Positions 8,546 to 15,415 of a stretch of DNA of 64,000 nt are shown piece by piece. How positions within the stretch are numbered: position 1 is the first letter of the stretch; every line of letters starts with the position of its first letter. The position numbers were made by a program, and so were the translations under genes. Origin of the DNA: Pseudomonas sp. (GTDB lineage Bacteria; Pseudomonadota; Gammaproteobacteria; Pseudomonadales; Pseudomonadaceae). Location: NCBI RefSeq assembly GCF_017744435.1, contig NZ_JAGIBG010000003.1, forward strand, positions 1-64,000. The letters run 5' to 3'. The notes under the pieces are model-generated. The model was not told where the DNA came from. It saw nothing but the letters and a program-made list of their open reading frames with translations, and ran no database searches.

Positions 8546-10939
8546 ATGAAGGGCAAGGGCCATGGAGGACCTGGCAATGGTCGGAATCCGTGTGTGAGAT
8601 GGCTGTCGCGGGCTTCGCGCTGCTGGTGCCTGGGGCTGAGCTTGTTCGGCCCCAGCCTGGCGTTGGCCGACGACTTGCCACCGCCGCCCAGCGAAACCAC
8701 GGCCATTGCCGACGCCACGCTGTACCTCGACCTGCTGGTGAACCAAGTGCCCAGGGCTGAGCTGGTAGCGGTGCAGCAACGTGCCGGGCGCCTGTACCTG
8801 GGCAGCGATGTGCTGCGCAACCTCGGCATCCAGCTGCCGGGCGATCCGCAGGGTGAACTGGCGCTGGACGATGTACCGGGCCTGCACACCGATTACGACA
8901 GCCAGAACCAGCGCCTGCTGCTGCAGGTGCCACCGGCCTGGCTGCCAGACCAGCAGGTCGGTGACCGTGGCCTGTATCCGGCCAGCGAAGCGCGCAGCAG
9001 CTTCGGCGCCTTGTTCAACTACGACCTGTACCTCAACGACACCGACGATGGTGGTTCCTACCTGGCCGCCTGGAACGAACTGCGGCTGTTTGACAGCTGG
9101 GGCACGTTCTCGACCACCGGCCAGTGGCGCCAGTCGTTCAATGGCGCGCAGAGCGATGGCAGCCGCCAGGGCTTTCTGCGCTATGACACCACCTGGCGCT
9201 TCACCGACGAGCAGCGCCTGCTGACCTACGAGGCCGGCGACTTCGTCACCGGGGCATTACCGTGGACCAGCTCGGTCCGGGTCGGCGGTCTGCAGCTGTC
9301 GCGGGATTTTGGCGCGCGCCCGGACCTGGTCACCTATCCCTTGCCGGCCTTCGCCGGTGAAGCCGCGGTGCCGACCTCGCTCGACCTGTTCATCAACGGC
9401 TACAAGTCCAGCACGACCGAATTGCAGCCCGGCCCCTATACCCTGACCAACGTGCCGTTCATCAACGGCGCTGGCGAGGCAGTGGTAGTGACCACCGATG
9501 CCCTGGGCCGGCAGGTGTCCACTACCTTGCCGTTCTATGTCACCAGCAGCCTGTTGCAGAAAGGCCTGTCGGACTTCTCGGTGGCTGCCGGCAGCCTGCG
9601 GCGTGACTATGCCGTGGAAGATTTCGGCTACGGAACCGGTGTCGCTTCGGCCAGCCTGCGCCACGGCATCAGCGACAGCTTCACCCTGGAATCCCACGTC
9701 GAAACTGCCGAGTCGCTGCTGCTCGGCGGCCTGGGTGGCAACATGCGTCTGGGCACGTTCGGCGTGCTCAATGCGGCCTTGGCGCAGAGCCAGTTCGAGG
9801 GGGAGAAGGGCCATCAGGTTGCCCTTGGCTACCAGTACAACAGCCAGCGCTTCGGCTTCAACTACCAGCGCCTGCAGCGGTATGGCGAGTACTCGGACCT
9901 GACCCGGGTCGACACCCCCGACATGCAACTGAGCCAGCGCAGCGAGCAGGTGACCCTGAGCGTCAACCTCGACCAGTACGGCAGCCTCGGCGCCGGCTAT
10001 TTCGATGTGCGCGCCGGCGACGACACGCGCACCCGGCTGATCAACCTGAGCTGGAGCAAGCCGCTGTGGGGCAACAGCAGCCTGTATCTGTCGGCCAACC
10101 GCGAGGTCGGCGACAGCAGCTGGGCAGTGCAGGCGCAAGTGGTGATCCCGTTCGACTTCGGCAGCACCCTGGCGGTGAGCACCGAGCGCAGCAAGGACGG
10201 CGAGCGCCTGCAACGGGTCAACTACAGTCGCGCCGTGCCGGTGGGCGGCGGCGTCGGCTACAACCTCGGCTATGCCAGCGGCAGCGACCGCGATGCCTAT
10301 CGCCAGGCCGACGTCACCTGGCGCCTGCAGTCGGTGCAGTTGCAGGCCGGCGTGTACGGCAGCAGCGGCGAGATGACCCGCTGGGCCGACGCCAGTGGTT
10401 CGCTGGTGTGGATGGATTCCGGCGTGTACGCCGCCAACCGCATCGACGATGCCTTCGTGGTGGTCAGCACCAGTGGCTACGCCGATGTGCCGGTGCGCTA
10501 CGAAAACCAGGAAGTCGGCCGCACCGACCGTAGCGGCCACCTGCTGGTGCCTTACAGCAGCGGCTACTATCGTGGCAAGTATGAAATCGACCCGATGGAC
10601 TTGCCGCCCGATGTGCTGACGACGGAGGTCGAACAGCGGGTGGCGGTGCGCCGTGGCAGTGGTTACCTGCTGGAGTTCCCGATCAGGCGTGTCATGGCGG
10701 CGAGCGTCGAACTGGTCGATGGCAATCAGCAGCCGCTCAAGCTGGGCAGCAAGGTCACCCACCAGCAAAGCGGCAGCCAGGCGGTGGTCGGCTGGGACGG
10801 CTTGGTGTACCTGGAGAACCTGTCGCCGCACAACCGCCTGCAGGTGGCGTTGGAGGGGGGCGGGCAGTGCCAGGTCGAATTCGATCTGCCGGAATCGGCA
10901 GGCTCGATTCCGCTGATTGGTCCGCTGGTATGCAGATGA
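8546..10939 (+). CDS. Outer-membrane pilus usher (CsuD/PapC-like)
   Basis: A 797-residue usher that forms the secretion pore and assembly platform of the pilus. After a signal peptide (cleavage near GPSLALA) come an N-terminal periplasmic domain, a beta-barrel rich in alternating aromatic strands (NYDLYLNDTDDGGSYLAAWN onward), an internal plug region and C-terminal domains with conserved cysteine residues near the end. The first ATG (8546) has no good Shine-Dalgarno; a GTG at 8594 would give a more compact signal peptide beginning MRWLSRASR. It follows the chaperone stop by 12 bases. Its last codons overlap the tip-adhesin start in an ATGA arrangement. Confidence 0.92.
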   Translation: MKGKGHGGPGNGRNPCVRWLSRASRCWCLGLSLFGPSLALADDLPPPPSETTAIADATLYLDLLVNQVPRAELVAVQQRAGRLYLGSDVLRNLGIQLPGDPQGELALDDVPGLHTDYDSQNQRLLLQVPPAWLPDQQVGDRGLYPASEARSSFGALFNYDLYLNDTDDGGSYLAAWNELRLFDSWGTFSTTGQWRQSFNGAQSDGSRQGFLRYDTTWRFTDEQRLLTYEAGDFVTGALPWTSSVRVGGLQLSRDFGARPDLVTYPLPAFAGEAAVPTSLDLFINGYKSSTTELQPGPYTLTNVPFINGAGEAVVVTTDALGRQVSTTLPFYVTSSLLQKGLSDFSVAAGSLRRDYAVEDFGYGTGVASASLRHGISDSFTLESHVETAESLLLGGLGGNMRLGTFGVLNAALAQSQFEGEKGHQVALGYQYNSQRFGFNYQRLQRYGEYSDLTRVDTPDMQLSQRSEQVTLSVNLDQYGSLGAGYFDVRAGDDTRTRLINLSWSKPLWGNSSLYLSANREVGDSSWAVQAQVVIPFDFGSTLAVSTERSKDGERLQRVNYSRAVPVGGGVGYNLGYASGSDRDAYRQADVTWRLQSVQLQAGVYGSSGEMTRWADASGSLVWMDSGVYAANRIDDAFVVVSTSGYADVPVRYENQEVGRTDRSGHLLVPYSSGYYRGKYEIDPMDLPPDVLTTEVEQRVAVRRGSGYLLEFPIRRVMAASVELVDGNQQPLKLGSKVTHQQSGSQAVVGWDGLVYLENLSPHNRLQVALEGGGQCQVEFDLPESAGSIPLIGPLVCR

Positions 10940-11895
10940 AAGGCCTGTTGTGCAGCCTGCTGCTGTTGCCGGCCGGTTCCGCCTGGGCGCTGTGCTCGTC
11001 GGTGGTAACCCAGCCCGCGGGATTCGGCACGGTCAACTCGACCCTGGTGCGTACCACGGTACAGAACGCTTCAAGCACCAACTCCGGGCTGCAGTGCACC
11101 GGCTCGCTGCTGAGCTTGCTCAGCTCCACCGACCACTTCTACGCCACCATCACGTCCTCCACCAGTGGGCTGGTCGGCCCTACGGGCGACGTCATTCCGT
11201 ACACCCTGTACGCCGACAACAGCACCAGCTATCCGATCACCCGCGGCGTTGCCTTTGACTTCGCCCGTAATGGCATCCTCGATCTGCTGGGGTTGCTCAA
11301 TGGCACCACACCCAAGTCCGTTCCGCTGTACATGAGGACCCAGGTCGGCAGCAACGTCGCCGCGGGTTTGTACCAGGAGACCCTGACCATTGCCTGGAGC
11401 TGGGACTACTGCTCCGGGATCGGTATTGGCAACCTCTGCGTGGGGCGCGACGTAGGCTCCGGCAGCCGGACATTGAACGTCAGCCTGACCGTGAGCAACG
11501 ACTGCCAGATCACCACGCCCAACATCAGCTTCGGCAGCGCGCCGGTGGTGGCCGGGTTTGGCACGGTAAGCCAGAGCGTGAACCTATCCTGCACCAAGGG
11601 CAGTGCCTACACAGTGGGCTTGAATGATGGGGAGAATGTGTCGGGTGGGCGGCGGCGGATGAAGTCCACGGCCGGCAACTACCTGGCCTATGACATCTTC
11701 AAGAGCGCCGGCACCGTGCGCTGGGGCTCGCTGACCACGGCCCGGCGCTCCAGCAGCGATGCCGACGTGAACCCCGGGAACGGCACAGGCACCGGGAGCC
11801 AGGTGTTCAACTACAACGCCAAGGTCTATACCGACCAGGCCACACCGCCGGCGGCGAGTTACCTCGACAATGTGATTCTCGATGTGCAGTTCTAA
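10930..11895 (+). CDS. Two-domain SCPU tip adhesin (CsuE-like)
   Basis: At 321 residues this protein is nearly twice the length of the single-domain subunits. It has a signal peptide (LLLLPAGSAWA), an N-terminal SCPU-like adhesin domain starting at LCSSVVTQPAG, and a second SCPU domain from about 190 (NDCQITTPNISFG; Cys in NLSCTKGS) ending NVILDVQF. This two-domain form in last position is typical of the tip adhesin that mediates attachment to surfaces. Two starts are possible, 10930 and 10936; the latter overlaps the usher stop as ATGA. The frame is open further upstream, but that would lie inside the usher and lose the signal peptide. A REP pair follows its stop. Confidence 0.9.
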   Translation: MQMKGLLCSLLLLPAGSAWALCSSVVTQPAGFGTVNSTLVRTTVQNASSTNSGLQCTGSLLSLLSSTDHFYATITSSTSGLVGPTGDVIPYTLYADNSTSYPITRGVAFDFARNGILDLLGLLNGTTPKSVPLYMRTQVGSNVAAGLYQETLTIAWSWDYCSGIGIGNLCVGRDVGSGSRTLNVSLTVSNDCQITTPNISFGSAPVVAGFGTVSQSVNLSCTKGSAYTVGLNDGENVSGGRRRMKSTAGNYLAYDIFKSAGTVRWGSLTTARRSSSDADVNPGNGTGTGSQVFNYNAKVYTDQATPPAASYLDNVILDVQF

Positions 11896-11910
11896 GGGTG
11901 TAGTCCTGTA

Positions 11911-12010
11911 CTGGCCCCTTCGCGGGCACGCCCGCTCCCACAGGGACCGCGCCGCCCCTGAGGTCACGCTGTACCTGTGGGAGCGGGCGTGCCCGCGAAG
12001 AGGCCGGTCC
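11911..12010. repeat. REP pair (inverted) after the pilus operon
   Basis: Two inverted copies of the REP core (CGCGGGCACGCCCGCTCCCACAGG and its complement) are separated by about 25 bases. They sit between the convergent ends of the tip adhesin gene and the M14 peptidase gene. The only other sequence between the genes is a few bases, so this pair is the sole candidate for 3' end structure on both strands. Confidence 0.92.
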
Positions 12011-12013
12011 TGC

Positions 12014-13162
12014 TCAGCGCAGATCGTCGACCACTTTCAGCAAGGTCTCCAGCACCGCCCCAGCCAACGCCTTGGACCGCGCCCCTGACCACTGGGCCAC
12101 CGGCTCCGGCGCATCGTCATGGTCCTTGAACGGCATCTCCAGGGTCAGCGACAGGCAGTCATAGGCCATCCCCACCGCATTGCACGCCAGCGTGGTATTC
12201 GCCTGGCCCGGCTCGTCCCGGGTGTAGCCATGCACTGTCTGGAAGTCTTTGGTCACGCTGCACAAGGTCGTGCGGAACTGCTCTTCCAGCTTGGCCAGCC
12301 GCGGCGTGTACCCTGGGTTGCCCTCACAGGCCGCAGTGAACACATGGGGGATTTCCTCATCCCCGTGCACATCGATGAACGCATCCACCCCGTACTGCTT
12401 CATCTGCGCCTGGGCGAAGAACACCTCCGGGCTGAGCTCGACACTGGCATCCTGCCAGGCCCGGTTCAGGTCCTTGCCCTTGAAGTTGGTGCGCAGGTGG
12501 CCGAGGAAGGCGCCGTCCGGGTTCATGTTCGGGATCAGGTACAGGTCGGCCTTTTCCAGCAGTTTCTGCACGCTTGGGTCATTGGCTTGCAGCCGGTCGA
12601 TCACCCCCTCCATGAACCACTCGGCCATGTGCTCGCCCGGGTGCTGCTGGGCAATCAGCCACAGCTTGCGCTTGCCCGCCGCGCCATCACCTGCGCGCAG
12701 CAGCGGGATATCCCGGCCTTGCACGCTGCGCCCGTGAGCCAGCAGCTCGACGCCAGGAATCTGTTGGGCACGTTCGATCAGCTGATTGTGGCGGGCACGC
12801 GGGTAAGGCTCGAAGTAGGCGAACCAGACTTGCTCCTGCTCGGCCTTGAGCTCGAACGACAGCGCCTTGCCATCGAACTGGCTCGGCACGCGGAACCAGG
12901 TCTGTTGGTCGTAAGAGGCCACGGCGTTGTAGCCGCTCCAGGCGTTCTTGTAGGAAGACTCGCTGGCGTTGTCCAGGCTGAAGCGATGGACCTGGCCCGG
13001 GGTGAGGCCGCTGACCTTGAAGTGGAACCACTGGAAGTGGCCGCTGTTTGTGTCCGGGCGGATGGCCAGGTGCACCTGGGCCGGGTTGCTGGCATCCAGG
13101 ATCAGGATGTTGCCGGAATCGAAATCGCAGTCGATTTGCAGGGGGGACAGCGTCACGGTCAT
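12014..13162 (-). CDS. M14 zinc carboxypeptidase, cytosolic carboxypeptidase (Nna1/CCP)-like
   Basis: A 382-residue protein with an N-terminal beta-sandwich domain (about 1-125; QWFHFKVSGL and YDQQTWFRVPS are characteristic of CCPs) followed by an M14 catalytic domain. The zinc ligands are His174 and Glu177 (HPGE) and His266 (DVHGDEE), the substrate-carboxylate-binding Arg is in DLNRAW (Arg234), and the catalytic Glu is Glu342 in LTLEMPFKD. All key residues are present, so it should be active. No signal peptide is seen, so it is probably cytosolic. Family members remove C-terminal residues from proteins or peptides; the bacterial substrate is not established. AAGGAG lies just before the ATG. 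It is a single-gene unit. Confidence 0.9.
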   Translation of the reverse strand: MTVTLSPLQIDCDFDSGNILILDASNPAQVHLAIRPDTNSGHFQWFHFKVSGLTPGQVHRFSLDNASESSYKNAWSGYNAVASYDQQTWFRVPSQFDGKALSFELKAEQEQVWFAYFEPYPRARHNQLIERAQQIPGVELLAHGRSVQGRDIPLLRAGDGAAGKRKLWLIAQQHPGEHMAEWFMEGVIDRLQANDPSVQKLLEKADLYLIPNMNPDGAFLGHLRTNFKGKDLNRAWQDASVELSPEVFFAQAQMKQYGVDAFIDVHGDEEIPHVFTAACEGNPGYTPRLAKLEEQFRTTLCSVTKDFQTVHGYTRDEPGQANTTLACNAVGMAYDCLSLTLEMPFKDHDDAPEPVAQWSGARSKALAGAVLETLLKVVDDLR

Positions 13163-13241
13163 TGCCAGACTCCTTAGGCATTGTTGTGACGGTTACTGTA
13201 CACCGCTTGGCCAGCTTGCTGGGTCCCTGATAGGGCTCAAG

Positions 13242-13757
13242 TCACGCCCAATAGCCAAGTAGCAGCAATGCAGCCACGCCCAAGCCGACCGCCACTGAAC
13301 ACCCACCCACCGAAATTGCCGCCCGCCCTTGCCGGTACCAACCATCCTGCCCCAGCTCCCGCGCCGGGGCGAGCAGGCTGCGCCAGCGCAGTTCGGTGTC
13401 ATGAAACGCCTGCAAATGCGCAGGCGCCGCATCCAGCCAACGGCGAAAATCGATGCGCTCGCACGATGTCACGTCAGGGCTCTGCAGCCGCACATACCAT
13501 TGCCCGGCCACACTGGCCAACGCATCCCCGCGTGGTTGTACCACCTGCAGGGCCTGGTTCATGTTGCGTTCGATGCTGAGCAGCGGGAGGTCGAGGCGTT
13601 TGGCGATGCTGGCAAAGTCCAGCTGATCGAGGCGATTGAGCAGGAACACTTGCTGCACGCGCCGGGGCAGGCGCTTGAGTGCGAACAGCAGCGCAGTCTC
13701 GGCAGCCTGCTCGCTGGAAGGCGTGGGGTGCTCAAGGGGCAGCAGCAGACGGCTCAT
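13242..13757 (-). CDS. Fusion of sigma-70 region 4, FecR N-terminal (DUF4880) domain and a membrane anchor
   Basis: A 171-residue protein with an unusual composition. Residues about 22-72 (ALKRLPRRVQQVFLLNR, then FASIAKRLDLPLLSIERN) look like region 4 of an ECF sigma factor of the FecI type. Residues 78-124 (ASVAGQWYVRLQSP to RWRSL) match the DUF4880 N-terminus of FecR anti-sigma regulators. Residues 147-170 form one hydrophobic helix. There is no sigma region 2, so it cannot bind a -10 element by itself, and there is no periplasmic FecR sensor. AAGGAG precedes the ATG by 7 bases. A Fur-like box lies 65-80 bases upstream, and the PrrF sRNA is the next element on that side, so iron control is likely. 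It could be a remnant of a fecI-fecR pair or a regulator of other iron sigma factors. Confidence 0.75.
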   Translation of the reverse strand: MSRLLLPLEHPTPSSEQAAETALLFALKRLPRRVQQVFLLNRLDQLDFASIAKRLDLPLLSIERNMNQALQVVQPRGDALASVAGQWYVRLQSPDVTSCERIDFRRWLDAAPAHLQAFHDTELRWRSLLAPARELGQDGWYRQGRAAISVGGCSVAVGLGVAALLLLGYWA

Positions 13758-13821
13758 GGACAGCTCCTTGCTCGGGGTAGGGGTGGGGGCATCGTCCTTG
13801 ATGCAGAAACAGCGTAGTCAA

Positions 13822-13840
13822 AACGAGATTGATTCTCAAG
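13822..13840 (-). promoter_or_regulatory. Fur-like box upstream of the sigma4-FecR fusion gene
   Basis: The minus-strand sequence TTGAGAATCAATCTC (13825-13839) resembles the GAGAATnATTCTC boxes found upstream of iron-starvation sigma genes in pseudomonads. It contains the arms GAGA/TCTC. TTGAGA could also be the -35 of a weak promoter with TACGCT 17 bases on. This is prediction only. Confidence 0.45.
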
Positions 13841-13935
13841 TGCTGATTCCGCAAAGATTTGTAATGAGCATTCACGCTCTGAAACACTTTTGCTATCATG
13901 CGCGCCATCAACGATCTTCATTAGCCTGAAGAGCC

Positions 13936-13965
13936 AAAAAAAATGACCCGGCAAAAAGCCGGGTC
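13936..13965 (-). terminator. Rho-independent terminator of the PrrF-like RNA
   Basis: An eight-base-pair GC-rich stem (13945-13952 with 13958-13965) has a five-base loop and is followed on the minus strand by a run of eight U residues interrupted only by one A after the stem. It is a strong intrinsic terminator in the minus direction; the plus strand has no U tract. Confidence 0.9.
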
Positions 13966-14045
13966 AAAAACCGTGATTAGCCTGATGAGGAGATAATCTG
14001 GAGCGACCTAAGCTCCGGGTTATCCAGCAGATCTTGCGATCAGCT
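13936..14045 (-). ncRNA. prrF: PrrF-type iron-responsive small RNA
   Basis: The minus strand from about 14045 to 13936 (about 110 nt) has all parts of a PrrF sRNA, the Pseudomonas counterpart of RyhB. A Fur-like box overlaps its promoter. The conserved target-pairing core GATTATCTCCTCATCAGG is followed by CTAATCACGG, then a GACCCGGC-AAAAA-GCCGGGTC terminator with a U-rich tail. As I recall the P. aeruginosa PrrF RNAs, the core and terminator agree almost base for base while the 5' stem-loop differs. PrrF is made when iron is scarce and, with Hfq, silences messages for iron-containing proteins such as SodB and TCA-cycle enzymes. Only one copy is seen here, unlike the tandem pair of P. aeruginosa. 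Confidence 0.88.
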
Positions 14046-14051
14046 GAGTGC

Positions 14052-14080
14052 AATAATAATCGTTATCATTTGCCAGTCAA
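14052..14080 (-). promoter_or_regulatory. PrrF promoter with overlapping Fur box
   Basis: On the minus strand, TTGACT (14075-14080) and TATTAT/ATTATT (14052-14058) form a -35/-10 pair with a 16-17 base spacer, placing transcription start near 14045. The spacer and -10 form a Fur-box-like array of three NATNAT hexamers (AATGATAACGATTATTATT, 14052-14070). Fur binding there would block RNA polymerase when iron is plentiful. Confidence 0.8.
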
Positions 14081-14190
14081 ATGAATTTTCATTTATCCGG
14101 TAAAAAAGTTTTACCGGTGCGCTTCCTCCTCCCGGCAAACGGGGCCTTTCGCCGATTTGCGGCCATCACGTTTCTCCCTTCTTTTTGTGC

Positions 14191-14502
14191 CTACAGCCCG
14201 TTCTGCAGGGCGCGCCTGTGCTCCAGCAGGGCCCTGGCCATATCGATCATGTGCATCAGTGCGAACGTCAGCTCGCGGGTGCTGCCTTCCTGATGGGTGG
14301 CGGTTTCGTGGGCGGTGGCGGCGGCACAGCGGAGCAATTCGATGGCGTGGTCCTGGGCCTGCTCGGCGGTGACGCCGGCGTGCAGGGTCCAGATCTGATT
14401 GTGCGCGCTGGGGCGCGTGGGGTTGGGGTTCAGGTAGTAGTCGAGGGCGCGGCGGGCCGCTTCGCTGTCGAGATCTGTTACGTCGTTTTTCGTTGGTTTC
14501 AT
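14191..14502 (-). CDS. DUF3077 family small protein
   Basis: A 103-residue protein beginning MKPTKNDVTDLD, the form of the DUF3077 proteins common in Pseudomonas. It is mostly helical and charged, with LHAGVTAEQAQDHAIELLRC and a C-terminal helix MHMIDMARALLEHRRALQ. I took the ATG at 14502 because the frame upstream of it gives no family-like sequence and the CAGG just before it can serve as ribosome site. It is transcribed away from the repressor-like gene at 14590, and both probably share the operator between them. No function is established for the family. Confidence 0.75.
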   Translation of the reverse strand: MKPTKNDVTDLDSEAARRALDYYLNPNPTRPSAHNQIWTLHAGVTAEQAQDHAIELLRCAAATAHETATHQEGSTRELTFALMHMIDMARALLEHRRALQNGL

Positions 14503-14547
14503 CCTGATACCTGCGCAAGCCAATGGGAAAAGGTTCTGGCTGAGTTT

Positions 14548-14562
14548 AATACCTTGGGTATT
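14548..14562. promoter_or_regulatory. Candidate operator between DUF3077 gene and repressor-like gene
   Basis: AATACC-TTG-GGTATT is a perfect 6-bp inverted repeat in the 87-base divergent intergenic region. A site of this size is typical for an HTH dimer, so it is a reasonable autoregulatory operator for the XRE-type regulator starting at 14590. No direct evidence. Confidence 0.4.
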
Positions 14563-14589
14563 TATGTGCTTTTCTAGAAATAATACTGA

Positions 14590-15297
14590 ATGTTTATTGA
14601 GCGCCAGAAGGCAGTCCGTATCGTGCCAGCGATGAATATGGATAAATGGATTGCCCTCGTCCGTGACCGGATGGAGGAGTTGAAGCTCACTCAAGAGCAG
14701 CTTGCCGAGCGCGTTGGCGTGTCTCAAGGCAGCGTGGGGCATTGGGTGAACAAGCGGCGCCAGCCCAAGATCGAGTCGATGAACCGCACGTTCGTCGAGA
14801 TTGGCATGCCCCACTACAGCGTCAGCTTGCAGCTACGCATTCAGGGGCAGGTTGGCGAGGAGCGTGGCATCTACGAGGTGGATGACGCCGATGACGAACT
14901 GGACCTCATGCAATACATCGTGTGTTTCCGCTACCCGGTGATGGCGTGGGATGAGCTAGGTGCTGCGGAAATTGGCGAGCCTGGTGTGTTCGAACAAACG
15001 GATTACCTGGCCCAGGGCAAAGCGTTCTGGCTGACCGTGGAAAACGACACGATGAGCTCGACCAGTGGCCGTAGCGTGCCGCAGGGCATGCGGATCCTGG
15101 TGGATCCGGGGCTGGAGGCGGAGCCCGGGCGGCTGGTGATTGCCCGGCAACCGGGGAAGACGGCGATTCTGCGCGAGCTGGCCGAGGAGGGTGGGCAGCA
15201 GTACTTGAAGGCGCTGAACCGCAGTTATCCGACGCTGGTGTGTGAAGAAGGTTGCGAATTTCTCGGGGTGGTCGTACGGGTGCACGGCGTCTTCTAG
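14590..15297 (+). CDS. XRE-type regulator with degenerate S24 (LexA/CI-like) domain
   Basis: A 235-residue protein like the phage CI/C2 repressors. It has an HTH domain (about 19-72; LTQEQLAERVGVSQGSVGHW) and a C-terminal S24 fold (about 112-235). Compared with P22 C2 as I know it, the nucleophile Ser of GDSM is Thr154 (NDTM), the catalytic Lys aligns with Arg195 (AILREL), and the Ala-Gly cleavage site aligns with Leu-Gly (ELGA). So RecA-stimulated self-cleavage is probably lost while the dimerisation fold remains. The start is uncertain: ATG 14590 has no good Shine-Dalgarno, and ATG 14632 (MNMDKW) is an alternative. No other phage gene is nearby, so it may be a domesticated regulator controlling the divergent DUF3077 gene. 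Confidence 0.82.
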   Translation: MFIERQKAVRIVPAMNMDKWIALVRDRMEELKLTQEQLAERVGVSQGSVGHWVNKRRQPKIESMNRTFVEIGMPHYSVSLQLRIQGQVGEERGIYEVDDADDELDLMQYIVCFRYPVMAWDELGAAEIGEPGVFEQTDYLAQGKAFWLTVENDTMSSTSGRSVPQGMRILVDPGLEAEPGRLVIARQPGKTAILRELAEEGGQQYLKALNRSYPTLVCEEGCEFLGVVVRVHGVF

Positions 15298-15302
15298 ATC
15301 GC

Positions 15303-15412
15303 TGGGGCTGCTGCGCAGCCCTTTCGCGACACAAGGCCGCTCCTACAGGGTCACGCGATCCCCTGTAGGAGCGGCCTTGTGTCGCGAAAGGGGCGCAACG
15401 CGGCCCCCAGTT
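15303..15412. repeat. REP pair, CGCGACACAAGGCCGCTCC subtype
   Basis: Arms at 15320-15350 and 15361-15391 are exact reverse complements around a 10-base loop. This copy belongs to a second REP subtype (CGCGACACAAGGCCGCTCCT) rather than the CGCGGGCAAGCCCGCTCC subtype. It lies between the convergent ends of the repressor-like gene and liuD, just 4 bases from the liuD stop. Confidence 0.9.
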
Positions 15413-15415
15413 GTC

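Noticed and set aside
11911..12010. Repeated GC-rich palindromes considered as a CRISPR or IS inverted repeat
   Set aside because: They are scattered singly or in inverted pairs at gene ends, not in arrays with spacers, and no transposase or cas gene is present; they match REP elements.
13754..13954. 66-codon minus-strand frame between PrrF and the sigma4-FecR gene
   Set aside because: It begins inside the PrrF terminator, has no ribosome site and runs through the Fur-like box.
14590..15297. Prophage remnant around the CI-like regulator
   Set aside because: No integrase, attachment repeats, structural or lysis genes on either side; the neighbours are typical chromosomal genes.
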